Origin: an uncultured Clostridia bacterium
GTDB taxonomy: Bacteria > Bacillota > Clostridia > TANB77 > CAG-508
Direction of reading: 5' to 3'
Assembly (NCBI GenBank): GCA_934153805.1
Contig: CAKPFO010000002.1
Coordinates: 27,558 to 91,557, forward strand
DNA: 64,000 nucleotides
The notes below the pieces were generated by a model. The model saw nothing but the letters and a program-made list of their open reading frames with translations, had not been told where the DNA came from and made no database searches. Shown one piece after another: positions 29,977 through 38,218 of this stretch. A program made the translations under genes and the position numbers. Each line of letters starts with the position of its first letter. Position 1 is the stretch's first letter.

Positions 29977-31833
29977 ATGAATGAAAATAATAGATTTTCT
30001 TTTGAGCAATCTGGCTTATTAGTTCTTACATTAGCTCAACGTTTACGGCTATATTATCAACTAGAATGTTTGACTGGTATTCACTTGCTTGTTGCAGCAA
30101 TTTCTATTTCTCAGTCTCCACTTTATAAGAGGCTAATAGACTTAGGAATTGAAAAAGATCAAATATCTCAAATTTGTTCAGACATGTTACAAGAAACATA
30201 CTTAGCTTACAGCACTCAAAAACCTTTTTGTGTAATAAACCTTAATAGTAATGTATTTGCTCTATCTGAAGAAGCTTTTAGTATTCTAAATACAGCAGAT
30301 AATATAGCTAAAAATTATTATTCAAAAAATTATATAGGTTGTAACGAGATTATTTCGGCTTGCTGTGAGTTCTTACCTATACCTTATGAATGTTTTTTGA
30401 AAAAGGCTGGAATCTATCCAGCTCCCAACAATTTGCAAAAGGAGGATATTACTATGAAAATACCCGTTGGTTTATCTGGTTGCTTAACCGTTTTAAATTC
30501 AAAATTTTCACCTAATGAAAGTGAATGTACTATTTTAGGGCGTGAAAAAGAAACTTTGTCCTTACTTCGGATTTTAGCTAAAGCAAAAAAGAGAAATGCC
30601 GTATTAATTGGCGAACCCGGTGTAGGAAAAACTGCCATTGTCGAAAAATTTACATGGCTTATTGTAACAGGCAATTGCCCTAGTAAATTTAAAGACTACA
30701 GTGTAGTCTCTTTGGATGTAAATGCGATTATAGCAGATACACAGTTTAGAGGAAGCGCAGAAGCACGTTTTAATGCTCTTATCGGTTTTCTGGAAGATAA
30801 CCCAAAATGTATTTTATTTATTGATGAAATACATACTCTTCTTGGAGCCGGAGCTTGCCGTGAAGGTGATTTGGATTTAGCAAATGCTTTAAAGCCTATT
30901 TTAGCTAGAAGTTCTACACAGGTCATTGGAGCAACTACAAGTGATGAGTACACAAAGTACTTTTCTAAAGATGGTGCTCTTAAACGTAGATTTGAAAAAA
31001 TTGATGTAAAAGAACCCAAAATTGCAGAAGTACTCCCTATGATAAGAAATCAGATAAAATGGCTATCTAGCGTTCATAATGTTGCCGTTTCTGATGAAAT
31101 TGTTCATATGATTATATTCTATGCTTCTTGCTTTAATAAAGAAACCAAAAATCCTGACCGTACACTTGATTTGCTTGACAGAGCAATGGCAACGGCAGAA
31201 CTTGCTGGTAAAAATGCTGTAGACCGTAATGATGTTTTAGATAATTTCAGTGTTAATAATGAAATATTAAATAACACACCTGAAAATGTTAAAATTGCCT
31301 TGGCAGCGCATGAAGCAGGTCATTTTTTAGTTCATCATTTTTCCAGTGAATTGTCTAATTTTAAAACTACAGCACTTTCTATTATGCCCGCTGAAGATTA
31401 CTATGGAGCTCATGTATATGAAATTGACAACAATGTAATACCTTCTAGAACATTAAACTACTACATTCAGTATATTGCTTGTTCTTTAGGTGGTAGAATT
31501 GCAGAGAAATTATTCTCTTCTGAGCTTTCGGCAGGTGCTAGTGCGGACTTAAAGAAAGCAACTGATTTGGCTAAAGTGGTAGTAACCCAGTATGCTTTAG
31601 TTGATACCTTTAGTGATAAAAGAGTTTATTTAAACGACAAAGATAGCGCTCCTTTAATTAGAGAAAATGTCTATCGCATTGATAATGAAATAGACAACCT
31701 TCTTAATAAAGCAGAAATGTGTGCTAAATATATCTTTAAACATCATAGAAAGGAGCTTAATCTTTTAGTAGACACTTTATTAGAACGGAAAATGCTGTCA
31801 GCAGAGGAACTTGATGAATTATTTGCAGAATAA
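29977..31833 (+). CDS. Clp-N / AAA+ (ClpC D1-type) / FtsH-like M41 peptidase fusion
   Basis: This is a 618-residue protein with an unusual domain order. Residues about 10-145 look like the double Clp N-domain (LTGIHLLVAAI and IGCNEIISACC repeats). An AAA+ module of the ClpA/B/C first-domain type follows: Walker A GEPGVGKT (212-219), a pore-loop-like TQFRG, Walker B LFIDE with Asp283-Glu284, sensor 1 VIGATTSDEY and the arginine-finger segment GALKRRFEK (Arg337/338). The rest is an FtsH-type M41 zinc peptidase: HEAGH at 445-449 and a likely third ligand, Asp524, in SAGASADLKKATDLA. There is no transmembrane segment, unlike FtsH, and no second AAA domain or ClpP loop, unlike ClpC. A soluble self-contained ATP-dependent protease is inferred, since unfoldase and peptidase share one chain. 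The gene looks somewhat richer in GC than its neighbours, which may indicate transfer. It has its own promoter and terminator. Confidence 0.85.
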   Translation: MNENNRFSFEQSGLLVLTLAQRLRLYYQLECLTGIHLLVAAISISQSPLYKRLIDLGIEKDQISQICSDMLQETYLAYSTQKPFCVINLNSNVFALSEEAFSILNTADNIAKNYYSKNYIGCNEIISACCEFLPIPYECFLKKAGIYPAPNNLQKEDITMKIPVGLSGCLTVLNSKFSPNESECTILGREKETLSLLRILAKAKKRNAVLIGEPGVGKTAIVEKFTWLIVTGNCPSKFKDYSVVSLDVNAIIADTQFRGSAEARFNALIGFLEDNPKCILFIDEIHTLLGAGACREGDLDLANALKPILARSSTQVIGATTSDEYTKYFSKDGALKRRFEKIDVKEPKIAEVLPMIRNQIKWLSSVHNVAVSDEIVHMIIFYASCFNKETKNPDRTLDLLDRAMATAELAGKNAVDRNDVLDNFSVNNEILNNTPENVKIALAAHEAGHFLVHHFSSELSNFKTTALSIMPAEDYYGAHVYEIDNNVIPSRTLNYYIQYIACSLGGRIAEKLFSSELSAGASADLKKATDLAKVVVTQYALVDTFSDKRVYLNDKDSAPLIRENVYRIDNEIDNLLNKAEMCAKYIFKHHRKELNLLVDTLLERKMLSAEELDELFAE

Positions 31834-31894
31834 TGTTATTCTTAAAATTCTATATTACAACTAAATATTGATTGAGTTTTTTACTCAAATTGTT

Positions 31895-31939
31895 AAAAAC
31901 CAGCATGTTAAAAATATTTTTTTACACGCTGGTTTTTTT
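31895..31939 (+). terminator. Terminator of the Clp/FtsH fusion gene
   Basis: AAAAACCAGC (31895-31904) pairs with GCTGGTTTTTTT (31928-31939), with further pairing inside the loop. Confidence 0.85.
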
Positions 31940-32049
31940 GCATATTTTTCTAATATTAAAAATAAAATTTGTATAAAACCTTTTAATATCAACAATTTTG
32001 GTTTGCTTTTTCAATTGACATAATAGCATGTTGTTGTGTGTATTACTTT

Positions 32050-32796
32050 TTATGTTAATTGCAATGCTAGTAATCCTATTAAAAAACCTAACATATTTCC
32101 AACTGCTGTCATTCTACCTTGATATAGTTTGTTAGACTCTGGAACAAGTTCTCCAGAAACAATATATAACATCGCACCTGCTGCAAAACTTAAGCATACA
32201 CTAATCACATCTTTAGATATTCCACCTACTAATGCTCCAAAAAATGCCCCTATCCCTGTAGTTACTCCAGACATTAACACATAAAATACTACTTTTAACT
32301 TTCCCATTCCTCCGTTTTTCATAGGAACTGCCATAGATATTCCTTCTGGTATATCATGTAGGCAAATAGCTATAGCCAGTGAATATCCTAAAGAAATAGA
32401 TGCACCAAACCCAGAACCAATTGCTAAACCTTCTGGCAAATTGTGTAATGCTAAACCTATACTAACAATAATTCCTGTTTTTAATAAACTATTTGTATCT
32501 ATACTCATTTTATTTTTCGTGTTAAACTTTTTCTGCACCAATATATCACATATAATCATAGATACTATACCTAAAATAATTCCGGCTAATATACTAATTA
32601 TATTAGAAATTTCCATGGCCTCTGGTATTAAGTCAAAACATATAATTGCAAGCATAAGTCCTGATGCAAACGATAAGACAAAACTTAAGAATTTATTAGA
32701 GGTTCTTTTAAAAGTAACTCCTATAATTCCTCCTATAGTAGTTCCAAAAGTACCAAAAAACAAGCCCACTAGCGTAGTTTTTAATAATTCACTCAA
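32050..32796 (-). CDS. ZIP-family divalent metal transporter
   Basis: This is a 248-residue integral membrane protein with about eight hydrophobic segments. The ZIP-family metal-binding motifs are clear: HNLPEGLAIG in the fourth segment and HDIPEGISMA in the fifth. Such proteins (GufA/ZupT type) import zinc, manganese or iron across the cytoplasmic membrane; the exact metal cannot be told. The start is a TTG at 32796, about nine bases after GGAG; no ATG fits. It lies 92 bases downstream of the ABC-F gene on the same strand and may be co-transcribed with it. The ribosome site sits inside a long hairpin (32803-32850), which could limit translation. Confidence 0.9.
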   Translation of the reverse strand: MSELLKTTLVGLFFGTFGTTIGGIIGVTFKRTSNKFLSFVLSFASGLMLAIICFDLIPEAMEISNIISILAGIILGIVSMIICDILVQKKFNTKNKMSIDTNSLLKTGIIVSIGLALHNLPEGLAIGSGFGASISLGYSLAIAICLHDIPEGISMAVPMKNGGMGKLKVVFYVLMSGVTTGIGAFFGALVGGISKDVISVCLSFAAGAMLYIVSGELVPESNKLYQGRMTAVGNMLGFLIGLLALQLT

Positions 32797-32802
32797 ATAA
32801 AA

Positions 32803-32850
32803 CCACTCCTTAAAAACAAACTTTTTTATTAGTTTATTTTTAAAAAGTGG
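32803..32850 (-). promoter_or_regulatory. Hairpin covering the ribosome site of the ZIP gene
   Basis: On the minus strand, CCACTTTTTAAAAATAAAC pairs with GTTTGTTTTTAAGGAGTGG with few mismatches around a ten-base loop. The AAGGAG ribosome site lies in the 3' arm. There is no T-run, so it is not a plain terminator. It could act as a translational control element, which is inference from structure only. Confidence 0.5.
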
Positions 32851-32888
32851 TATTTATTCTTATAATAGCTTAAATACTTTTTATTGTA

Positions 32889-34469
32889 TTACTCTATTCC
32901 TAAATACTCATCATAAGTTACTTCTCTGTCAATAACTTTGTCTAATTTAATATCAATTATTCTATTTGCAACAGTTTGTGTTAATTGATGATCATGAGAT
33001 GTAAATATTATGTTTCCAACAAATTTTTTCATTCCTTCATTTAATGCTGTTATACTTTCCATATCTAAATGATTTGTTGGTTCATCCATTATTAGCATAT
33101 TAGCTCCAGATAGCATCATTTTAGATAATACACATCTTACCTTCTCTCCTCCAGACAATACTTTTACATATTTTAAAGCTTCTTCTCCAGAAAATAGCAT
33201 TCTTCCTAAAAAGCTTCTTACATAAGTTTCATCTGGATCTTTTGAATATTGTCTTAACCAATCTGTTATTGTCATATCATCTTCAAATAAATAGTTATTA
33301 TCTTTAGGGAAATATGTTGAACTAATAGTAGTTCCCCACTCTATCTCTCCCTCGTCTGGCTCTAATTCTCCTGCTATAATTTGGAATAAAACAGTTTTTG
33401 CATTTTCATTATCTGCTAAAAATGCTATTTTATCTCCTTGTTTTACTACAAAAGAAACATTGTCAAGTAATTTTTCCCCATTTATTGTTTTAGATATATT
33501 CTTAACTTTTAAAATTTCTTTTCCTGGCTCTCTATCTGGTTTAAAATCTATATATGGATATCTTCTATTAGAAGGTTTTATTTCGTCTAGCTCAATCTTT
33601 TCTAATGATTTCTTTCTTGATGTAGCTTGTTTAGATTTAGAAGCATTAGCACTAAATCTTGCAATAAATGCTTGTAATTCTTTTATCTTTTCTTCTTTCT
33701 TCTTGTTTTGTTCCTTCATTTGTTTTAATAAAAGTTGGCTAGATTCATACCAGAAATCATAGTTTCCAGGGAATACTTTTATTTGTCCAAAGTCAACATC
33801 TGCAATGTGTGTACATACTTTATTTAAAAAGTATCTATCATGTGATACTACAATTACAGTATTTTCAAAATTAATTAAAAATTCTTCAAGCCATTCTATA
33901 CTTTTTAAGTCTAAATCGTTTGTAGGCTCATCCAATAATAAAATATCTGGATTTCCAAAAAGAGCTTGTGCTAAAAGCACCTTAACTTTGTCTTTAGCCT
34001 CTAATTCACTCATTAGCTTATAATGGCTTTCTGTGTCAATTCCTAAATCATTTAAAAGTACTGCCGCATCAGATTCTGCATTCCATCCATCAAGTTCTGC
34101 AAATCTTTCTTCTAGTTTTGCAGCCTTCATACCATCTTCTTCATTAAAATCTGGTTTCATATAGATTGCATCTTTTTCTTTCATTATTTTATATAATTCT
34201 TCATTCCCCATTATTACTGTATCCATTACAGTATATTCTTCATAAGCAAAGTGGTCTTGCTTTAAAACAGAAAGTCTTTCTCCTTTTTCTTTTGTAACCT
34301 CACCCTTGCTTGGCTCTATATCTCCTGATAAAACCTTTAAAAAAGTAGATTTTCCTGCACCATTGGCACCAATAATACCATAGCAACAACCTTTATTAAA
34401 TTTTATATTTACATCTTCAAAAAGAGTTCTCTTTCCAAAACGTACAGTTACACCAACTGCGTTTAGCAT
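32889..34469 (-). CDS. ABC-F family ATPase (YkpA/YbiT-like)
   Basis: This is a 526-residue soluble protein with two ABC ATPase domains and no membrane segments, the plan of the ABC-F translation factors that act on the ribosomal E site. Domain 1 has Walker A GANGAGKS and Walker B ILLLDEPTNDLD, but its signature is SELEAKDKV instead of LSGGQ. The charged linker (about 240-310) carries KKKEEKIKELQAF. Domain 2 has signature VLSGGEKVRC and LIMDEPTNHLD, but a degenerate Walker A (LADNENAKT). The partly degenerate sites appear to be a feature of the YkpA/YbiT-like subgroup. The ATG at 34469 follows AAAGGAA. The ZIP transporter gene lies downstream on the same strand. Nothing suggests an antibiotic-resistance type. 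Confidence 0.9.
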   Translation of the reverse strand: MLNAVGVTVRFGKRTLFEDVNIKFNKGCCYGIIGANGAGKSTFLKVLSGDIEPSKGEVTKEKGERLSVLKQDHFAYEEYTVMDTVIMGNEELYKIMKEKDAIYMKPDFNEEDGMKAAKLEERFAELDGWNAESDAAVLLNDLGIDTESHYKLMSELEAKDKVKVLLAQALFGNPDILLLDEPTNDLDLKSIEWLEEFLINFENTVIVVSHDRYFLNKVCTHIADVDFGQIKVFPGNYDFWYESSQLLLKQMKEQNKKKEEKIKELQAFIARFSANASKSKQATSRKKSLEKIELDEIKPSNRRYPYIDFKPDREPGKEILKVKNISKTINGEKLLDNVSFVVKQGDKIAFLADNENAKTVLFQIIAGELEPDEGEIEWGTTISSTYFPKDNNYLFEDDMTITDWLRQYSKDPDETYVRSFLGRMLFSGEEALKYVKVLSGGEKVRCVLSKMMLSGANMLIMDEPTNHLDMESITALNEGMKKFVGNIIFTSHDHQLTQTVANRIIDIKLDKVIDREVTYDEYLGIE

Positions 34470-34604
34470 ATTTATTCACATTCCTTTCTCATTTTATTTA
34501 ACTAACCTGTGCATATTATATACGATAAAACTACTTTTTTCAAGTTTATTGTTACTTTATTAATATTTTATTAGTCAAATTGTCTTTTCTTTCCTCCGTA
34601 AAGA

Positions 34605-34716
34605 TATCACACTTTTGCAACATTTTTTTATGTATTTATCACACTTTTGCAAATTTTTTCTGTGTTTGTATCACACTTTTGCAAGCTTTTTTCGTATTTT
34701 TATCACACTTTTGCAT
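34605..34716. repeat. Four copies of TATCACACTTTTGCA at an exact 32-bp period
   Basis: Copies begin at 34605, 34637, 34669 and 34701. The first three carry TATCACACTTTTGCAA and the fourth TATCACACTTTTGCAT. The 16-base gaps between them are T-rich and differ. The period is close to three turns of DNA, so equal sites would face the same side of the helix. This suggests a protein-binding array; the purpose is unknown. Confidence 0.85.
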
Positions 34717-34794
34717 TAATAAATATCAAAGAGTGCCAATATAAACAGAGATTTTTGACATTTACATGTAATCCCATTGACACTTTCTTATAAC

Positions 34795-34832
34795 AAAATA
34801 AGACCTAACATATTTCTATATTAAATCTTATT
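34795..34832 (-). terminator. Terminator-like repeat, copy 1 (short form)
   Basis: AAAATAAGACCTAACATAT joined to TTCTATATTAAATCTTATT can fold through AATAAGA/TCTTATT. It lies downstream of the prepilin-like gene. The same two halves occur downstream of corA, separated there by a 53-base hairpin (36917-36969). Confidence 0.55.
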
Positions 34833-34947
34833 TCCACACATATATTTTTTTATTTTGGATTTGTTATTCTTCTAGTACTTTTTAACAATTCTTACTTTTG
34901 CATTTTCTTTCATATCAACCACCTTGCTTATCTTTTTGGCCAGATAT

Positions 34948-36498
34948 CTAAATTGCAAAACCAGGTATAACTGCTCTTGTTCCACTAGCAGAATTGTAGC
35001 CTGATTCGTAATAACCATCCACATCACAAAAAGCACCTGAATATACAAAAGGCATTGACCTCAACCACATCGATTTTCTCCCAGTATAGCCAAATCCATT
35101 TTTGTGGCTATCTACGTTAGGGTTTAAAAATTTATAATATTTGTATCTTATTCCTTCATTCCCAGCTGAAGCATAAGCATAAGTATTATAATAACCTTCG
35201 CCATATATTTCATTAAATGAAAGGAGCCATATGTAATCTTCCGAATATGAGAGTTCTGTACTTGAATATAATTTGCAATATGCTTTCTTTACCTTTTTTA
35301 TATTAATAATCTTTCTTAAATTTTCATATTGCGAGCCAGCAGTTGATTCCGCCGAACCATTTAGTAGTGTATATACATTACTTTCTTTCCAACCTCCTTC
35401 ATTAACATTACTATCTCTCATCTTTTCTCTTTCTATTAACGGATCCATATACTCAAAGCTTATTCCAGCATATGTATTATTGCCACCATATACTGTTTTG
35501 TCTACTAACTCATCATGATTAAATCCTAATAATCTCACTTTTTTACCGTCTAGGGTAAAAGTATCTCCTATTCCTATTGTGTATTGTTCTTTTCCCATTG
35601 CAAAAGTAACTCCTGCAGTGTCTGAATTTACCTGTTTTTCTCCTGTTCCTTCATTGTCCGATATTAACTTTGCAACAGCTTCTAGCGTTCCCCATTCTAA
35701 AGTTTGTTCACTTGCTGTGTGCGTTGAATTTACAGATACAATTCCTATATTCTGTATTTTAGCTGTTGTTACTATTGAATCTGGCTCGTATTCTACTATT
35801 GCTGTAACCTTATAATCAACTTCTGCTTGTAACCCTGTTACTGTATATATCTTTTCAGTTCCTGTATGTACTAACTTTCCATCTATATAATACTCTATTG
35901 CTTTTACTTTATCTCTGTCTGGTATTTCTACACTTAATGTCATTTGCCCCATTATTGCGTCTTTTACATCAACCTCTATGTATCTTCTACAGCCTGTTAA
36001 ACCACTTGAACTACCATTTTCTCCTGTCGAACCTCCTGTTGTTTCTCCTCCAGTAGATGTTCCTCCTGTACCTTCTGTTACTTTTGCTGTTCCTCCTACA
36101 TATGTTATTTTTAAGCTTTTATCTACCTTAAATTCCATTCCATTGTATGTAATATACATTTCTTCTGCATTTTCTAGATTAGGTATTCCTCCTGTTACGC
36201 TTGCAGATTTATTTAAAGCTATTGCATATATTGCATTATCTTTATCCAAATATTCTGCAAAATCTTTTAATGTTGCTTGTCCCTCTTTTTCTATTTGTAT
36301 TTCACTAGCTTTTAATTCTAACTTTTCTTTAGCTTGTGCTATTAGTGTTTCTTGTTGTGCCCTTTTTGCCTTACCAAATATTCCATTTTCTCCTACTGTT
36401 AAATTTATTACTATTGCAGATAATATAATTAACACAATTATTGTTATCACAAGTGTTATTAATGTTATTCCATTATTTGATTTTAAAATATTTTTCAT
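34948..36498 (-). CDS. Prepilin-like secreted protein with C-terminal DUF6273-type domain
   Basis: This is a 516-residue protein. The N-terminus NNGITLITLVITIIVLIIL is a type IV prepilin-like leader and hydrophobic helix (about 8-33). Position 5 after the presumed cleavage Gly is Thr, not the usual Glu. A helical segment follows to about 75, then a Gly/Thr/Ser linker near 143-165. A fibronectin-like stretch covers about 170-255. The C-terminal domain resembles DUF6273, a family related to formylglycine-generating-enzyme/lectin folds: VRLLGFNHDELVD near 330, then WLLSFNEIYG, MWLRSMPFVYSGAFCDV and a terminal GTRAVIPGFAI. Surface display by membrane retention or pilus-like assembly is inferred. 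No pilus assembly genes are nearby. The ATG at 36498 follows GGAGAGGGG. Confidence 0.75.
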   Translation of the reverse strand: MKNILKSNNGITLITLVITIIVLIILSAIVINLTVGENGIFGKAKRAQQETLIAQAKEKLELKASEIQIEKEGQATLKDFAEYLDKDNAIYAIALNKSASVTGGIPNLENAEEMYITYNGMEFKVDKSLKITYVGGTAKVTEGTGGTSTGGETTGGSTGENGSSSGLTGCRRYIEVDVKDAIMGQMTLSVEIPDRDKVKAIEYYIDGKLVHTGTEKIYTVTGLQAEVDYKVTAIVEYEPDSIVTTAKIQNIGIVSVNSTHTASEQTLEWGTLEAVAKLISDNEGTGEKQVNSDTAGVTFAMGKEQYTIGIGDTFTLDGKKVRLLGFNHDELVDKTVYGGNNTYAGISFEYMDPLIEREKMRDSNVNEGGWKESNVYTLLNGSAESTAGSQYENLRKIINIKKVKKAYCKLYSSTELSYSEDYIWLLSFNEIYGEGYYNTYAYASAGNEGIRYKYYKFLNPNVDSHKNGFGYTGRKSMWLRSMPFVYSGAFCDVDGYYESGYNSASGTRAVIPGFAI

Positions 36499-36627
36499 AA
36501 TCCCCTCTCCTTATTTTCTTTTGTAATATTATTCATTTATATTCTACTATATAGTTATAGCATTTTCAAGCTTAAGATGAGTTAATTTATAACTTATTAT
36601 CCATTAAAATGTACGAGAGGTGTTAAT

Positions 36628-36828
36628 ATAATCTATCTAAATGTAAAAGATATATTAGCAAAAAAGAATAAATCTAAATATTGGCTTGTACAGCAAATGG
36701 AAAGCGATTTTCAATCTGTTACAGATATGATGGAAACTAAAACCATTAGTATTAGATTTGAAACTATTGAAAAGCTTTGCAGAATTTTAGAATGTACACC
36801 TAATGATATTTTTATTTTTAAAGATTAA
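36628..36828 (+). CDS. Small Cro/CI-type HTH protein, apparent ATA start
   Basis: The 66-codon frame reads like a complete small XRE-family regulator: NVKDILAKKNKSKYWLVQQM, then ISIRFETIEKLCRILECTPN and DIFIFKD. The KYWLVQQM helix and ETIEKLCRILECTPNDIFIF core are typical of short Cro/CI-like proteins. No ATG, GTG or TTG exists in frame before the helix-turn-helix. The codon at the expected start is ATA, correctly spaced after GAGAGGTG, where homologues would normally have ATG. It may be a rare ATA start, a start-loss mutation or a sequencing error. A terminator follows at 36859. If made, it would be a DNA-binding regulator; its target is unknown. Confidence 0.6.
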   Translation: MIYLNVKDILAKKNKSKYWLVQQMESDFQSVTDMMETKTISIRFETIEKLCRILECTPNDIFIFKD

Positions 36829-36858
36829 TATATCTTAATCTTATTAAAAAAAGTAGCA

Positions 36859-36891
36859 AAGGATTTTCATTTTAGAAAGTCCTTCCTTTTT
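36859..36891 (+). terminator. Terminator of the small HTH gene
   Basis: AAGGATTTTC (36859-36868) pairs with GAAAGTCCTT (36875-36884) and is followed by CCTTTTTT. Confidence 0.7.
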
Positions 36892-36897
36892 TCGACA

Positions 36898-36988
36898 AAA
36901 ATAAGACCTAACATATCGAAGTGAACTCAAATTATTAGACTTTTGGTCCAATAATTGAGTTCACTTCATTTCTATATTAAATCTTATT
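36898..36988 (-). terminator. Terminator-like repeat, copy 2 (with inserted hairpin)
   Basis: The two halves of the repeat at 34795-34832 recur here exactly, but are parted by 53 bases (36917-36969). These form a long, nearly perfect hairpin with GAAGTGAACTCAA at one end and TTGAGTTCACTTC at the other. It lies immediately after the corA stop codon and probably terminates that gene. Confidence 0.65.
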
Positions 36989-36994
36989 TTCCTT

Positions 36995-37954
36995 TTAATC
37001 TAACATATCTCTCTTCTTTAACCATATCATAGCTATAATCCCTAATATAATTGAAGCAGCAACTACAATAAAAAATGGCCATTTACTTTCTACATATTGC
37101 ATTGGTACTTGTACATTCATTCCCCAATAGCTTGCTATCATTGTTGGTATTGCAAGTATAATTGTTATAGAAGTTAAAAATTTCATCACACCATTTAAGT
37201 TATTTGATATTATAGATGCATATGCATCCATTGTTCCATTTAAAATATCACTGTATATTTTAGCCATCTCTATAGCTTGCTTATTTTCAATGATTGCATC
37301 CTCTAAAATATCTTCATCTTCTGCATACAGTTTTATAATTTTACCTCTTAAAGTCTTTTCCATAACAACCTCATTTGATTTTAATGACGTTGTAAAATAT
37401 ACTAAGCTTTTCTCTAAAGAAAGCATTTTTAATAATTCCTTATTTTTTTGTGATGTTTTTAGTACATTCTCTGCAATTTCCGTTTCTTTATTTATTCTTT
37501 TTAAGTATTTTAAATACATTTCAGCATTTTTATAAAATATCTGTAATATCATTCTACTCTTTTTGTATGTTATTAATGTACTTTTCATTTTATTACTTTC
37601 TATTTCCTGAATAATTTTATTTGATTTTAATGACACTGTTATAAAATAATCATCTCTAACAACAATCAGACCTAAAGGCATTGTGCTATATACTTGCTCG
37701 TTATTTTCTTTTTCTAGAATAGGTACATCTATTATAAAAAGAATAGTGTTGTCTTCTTCTTCATAATCAATTCTGGCTTTTTCTTCATAGTCTAAAGAAT
37801 ATCTTATAAATTCTTCTTGCATATTTATTTTTTTACAAACTAATTTTATCTCATCTTCTGTCGGGGCAACCATATTAATCCATATACCTTTTTCAAAATT
37901 TCTTGTTTCTGTAGTTTTATTTGTTTCTATATCTGTTTTATACATTCTTATCAC
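36995..37954 (-). CDS. corA: CorA-family magnesium/divalent cation channel
   Basis: This protein of about 319 residues has a long acidic cytoplasmic N-domain and two C-terminal membrane helices. The first helix ends in the diagnostic YWGMN motif, and the tail is KKRDML. CorA proteins form pentameric channels that carry magnesium, and sometimes other divalent cations, into the cell. I chose the GTG at 37954, eight bases after AGGGG. An upstream GTG at 37963 overlaps the ribosome site, and an ATG at 37945 is also possible. It appears to be a single gene ended by the hairpin repeat at 36898-36988. Confidence 0.92.
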   Translation of the reverse strand: MIRMYKTDIETNKTTETRNFEKGIWINMVAPTEDEIKLVCKKINMQEEFIRYSLDYEEKARIDYEEEDNTILFIIDVPILEKENNEQVYSTMPLGLIVVRDDYFITVSLKSNKIIQEIESNKMKSTLITYKKSRMILQIFYKNAEMYLKYLKRINKETEIAENVLKTSQKNKELLKMLSLEKSLVYFTTSLKSNEVVMEKTLRGKIIKLYAEDEDILEDAIIENKQAIEMAKIYSDILNGTMDAYASIISNNLNGVMKFLTSITIILAIPTMIASYWGMNVQVPMQYVESKWPFFIVVAASIILGIIAMIWLKKRDMLD

Positions 37955-38017
37955 TATAATCACCCCTTTAATTATTCCTTCAATACTTATATTATACCAC
38001 TTTTTTCCTATTTAGTT

Positions 38018-38073
38018 AATAGGGGGACGCCCCTTTTTCGAAAAAATTTGCAAAAAGGGACACTCCTATTATA
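38018..38073. repeat. GGGACGCCCC palindrome, left copy
   Basis: ATAGGGGGACGCCCCTTTTTCG and CAAAAAGGGACACTCCTAT form an imperfect hairpin. The same motif in better-preserved form lies at 41031-41114, on the other side of the three-gene cassette. Confidence 0.75.
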
Positions 38074-38218
38074 TCTTATCTATCTTATTTCCACTCAAAA
38101 ATTGTCCATTCCAGCAATTTTTGAGAGAACTCCAAATAAACAATTAATTGATATTGCAATTATACTTTTGTTAGTATATACTAAATTCAAATATAATATT
38201 TTTAGGAGGCTAACCAAA

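Larger units (their letters stand above)
34470..34947. other. Intergenic region with a 32-bp periodic array
   Basis: About 480 bases without a gene lie upstream of the ABC-F gene and downstream of the prepilin-like gene. The region holds the four-copy TATCACACTTTTGCA array and a terminator-like repeat, both listed separately. The rest is AT-rich with no other structure seen. Confidence 0.6.

Noticed and set aside
30414..31019. Minus-strand open frames inside the Clp/FtsH fusion gene
   Set aside because: They lie opposite the conserved AAA motifs and have no start signals.
34605..34716. Minimal CRISPR array
   Set aside because: The repeat (15-16 bases) and gaps (16 bases) are too short, the gaps are T-rich and alike in character, and there are no cas genes.
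38048..38218. Upstream extension of the first cassette gene to a TTG at 38048
   Set aside because: That part of the frame runs through the palindromic repeat and has no ribosome site. The GTG at 38219 has an AGGAGG nine bases before it.
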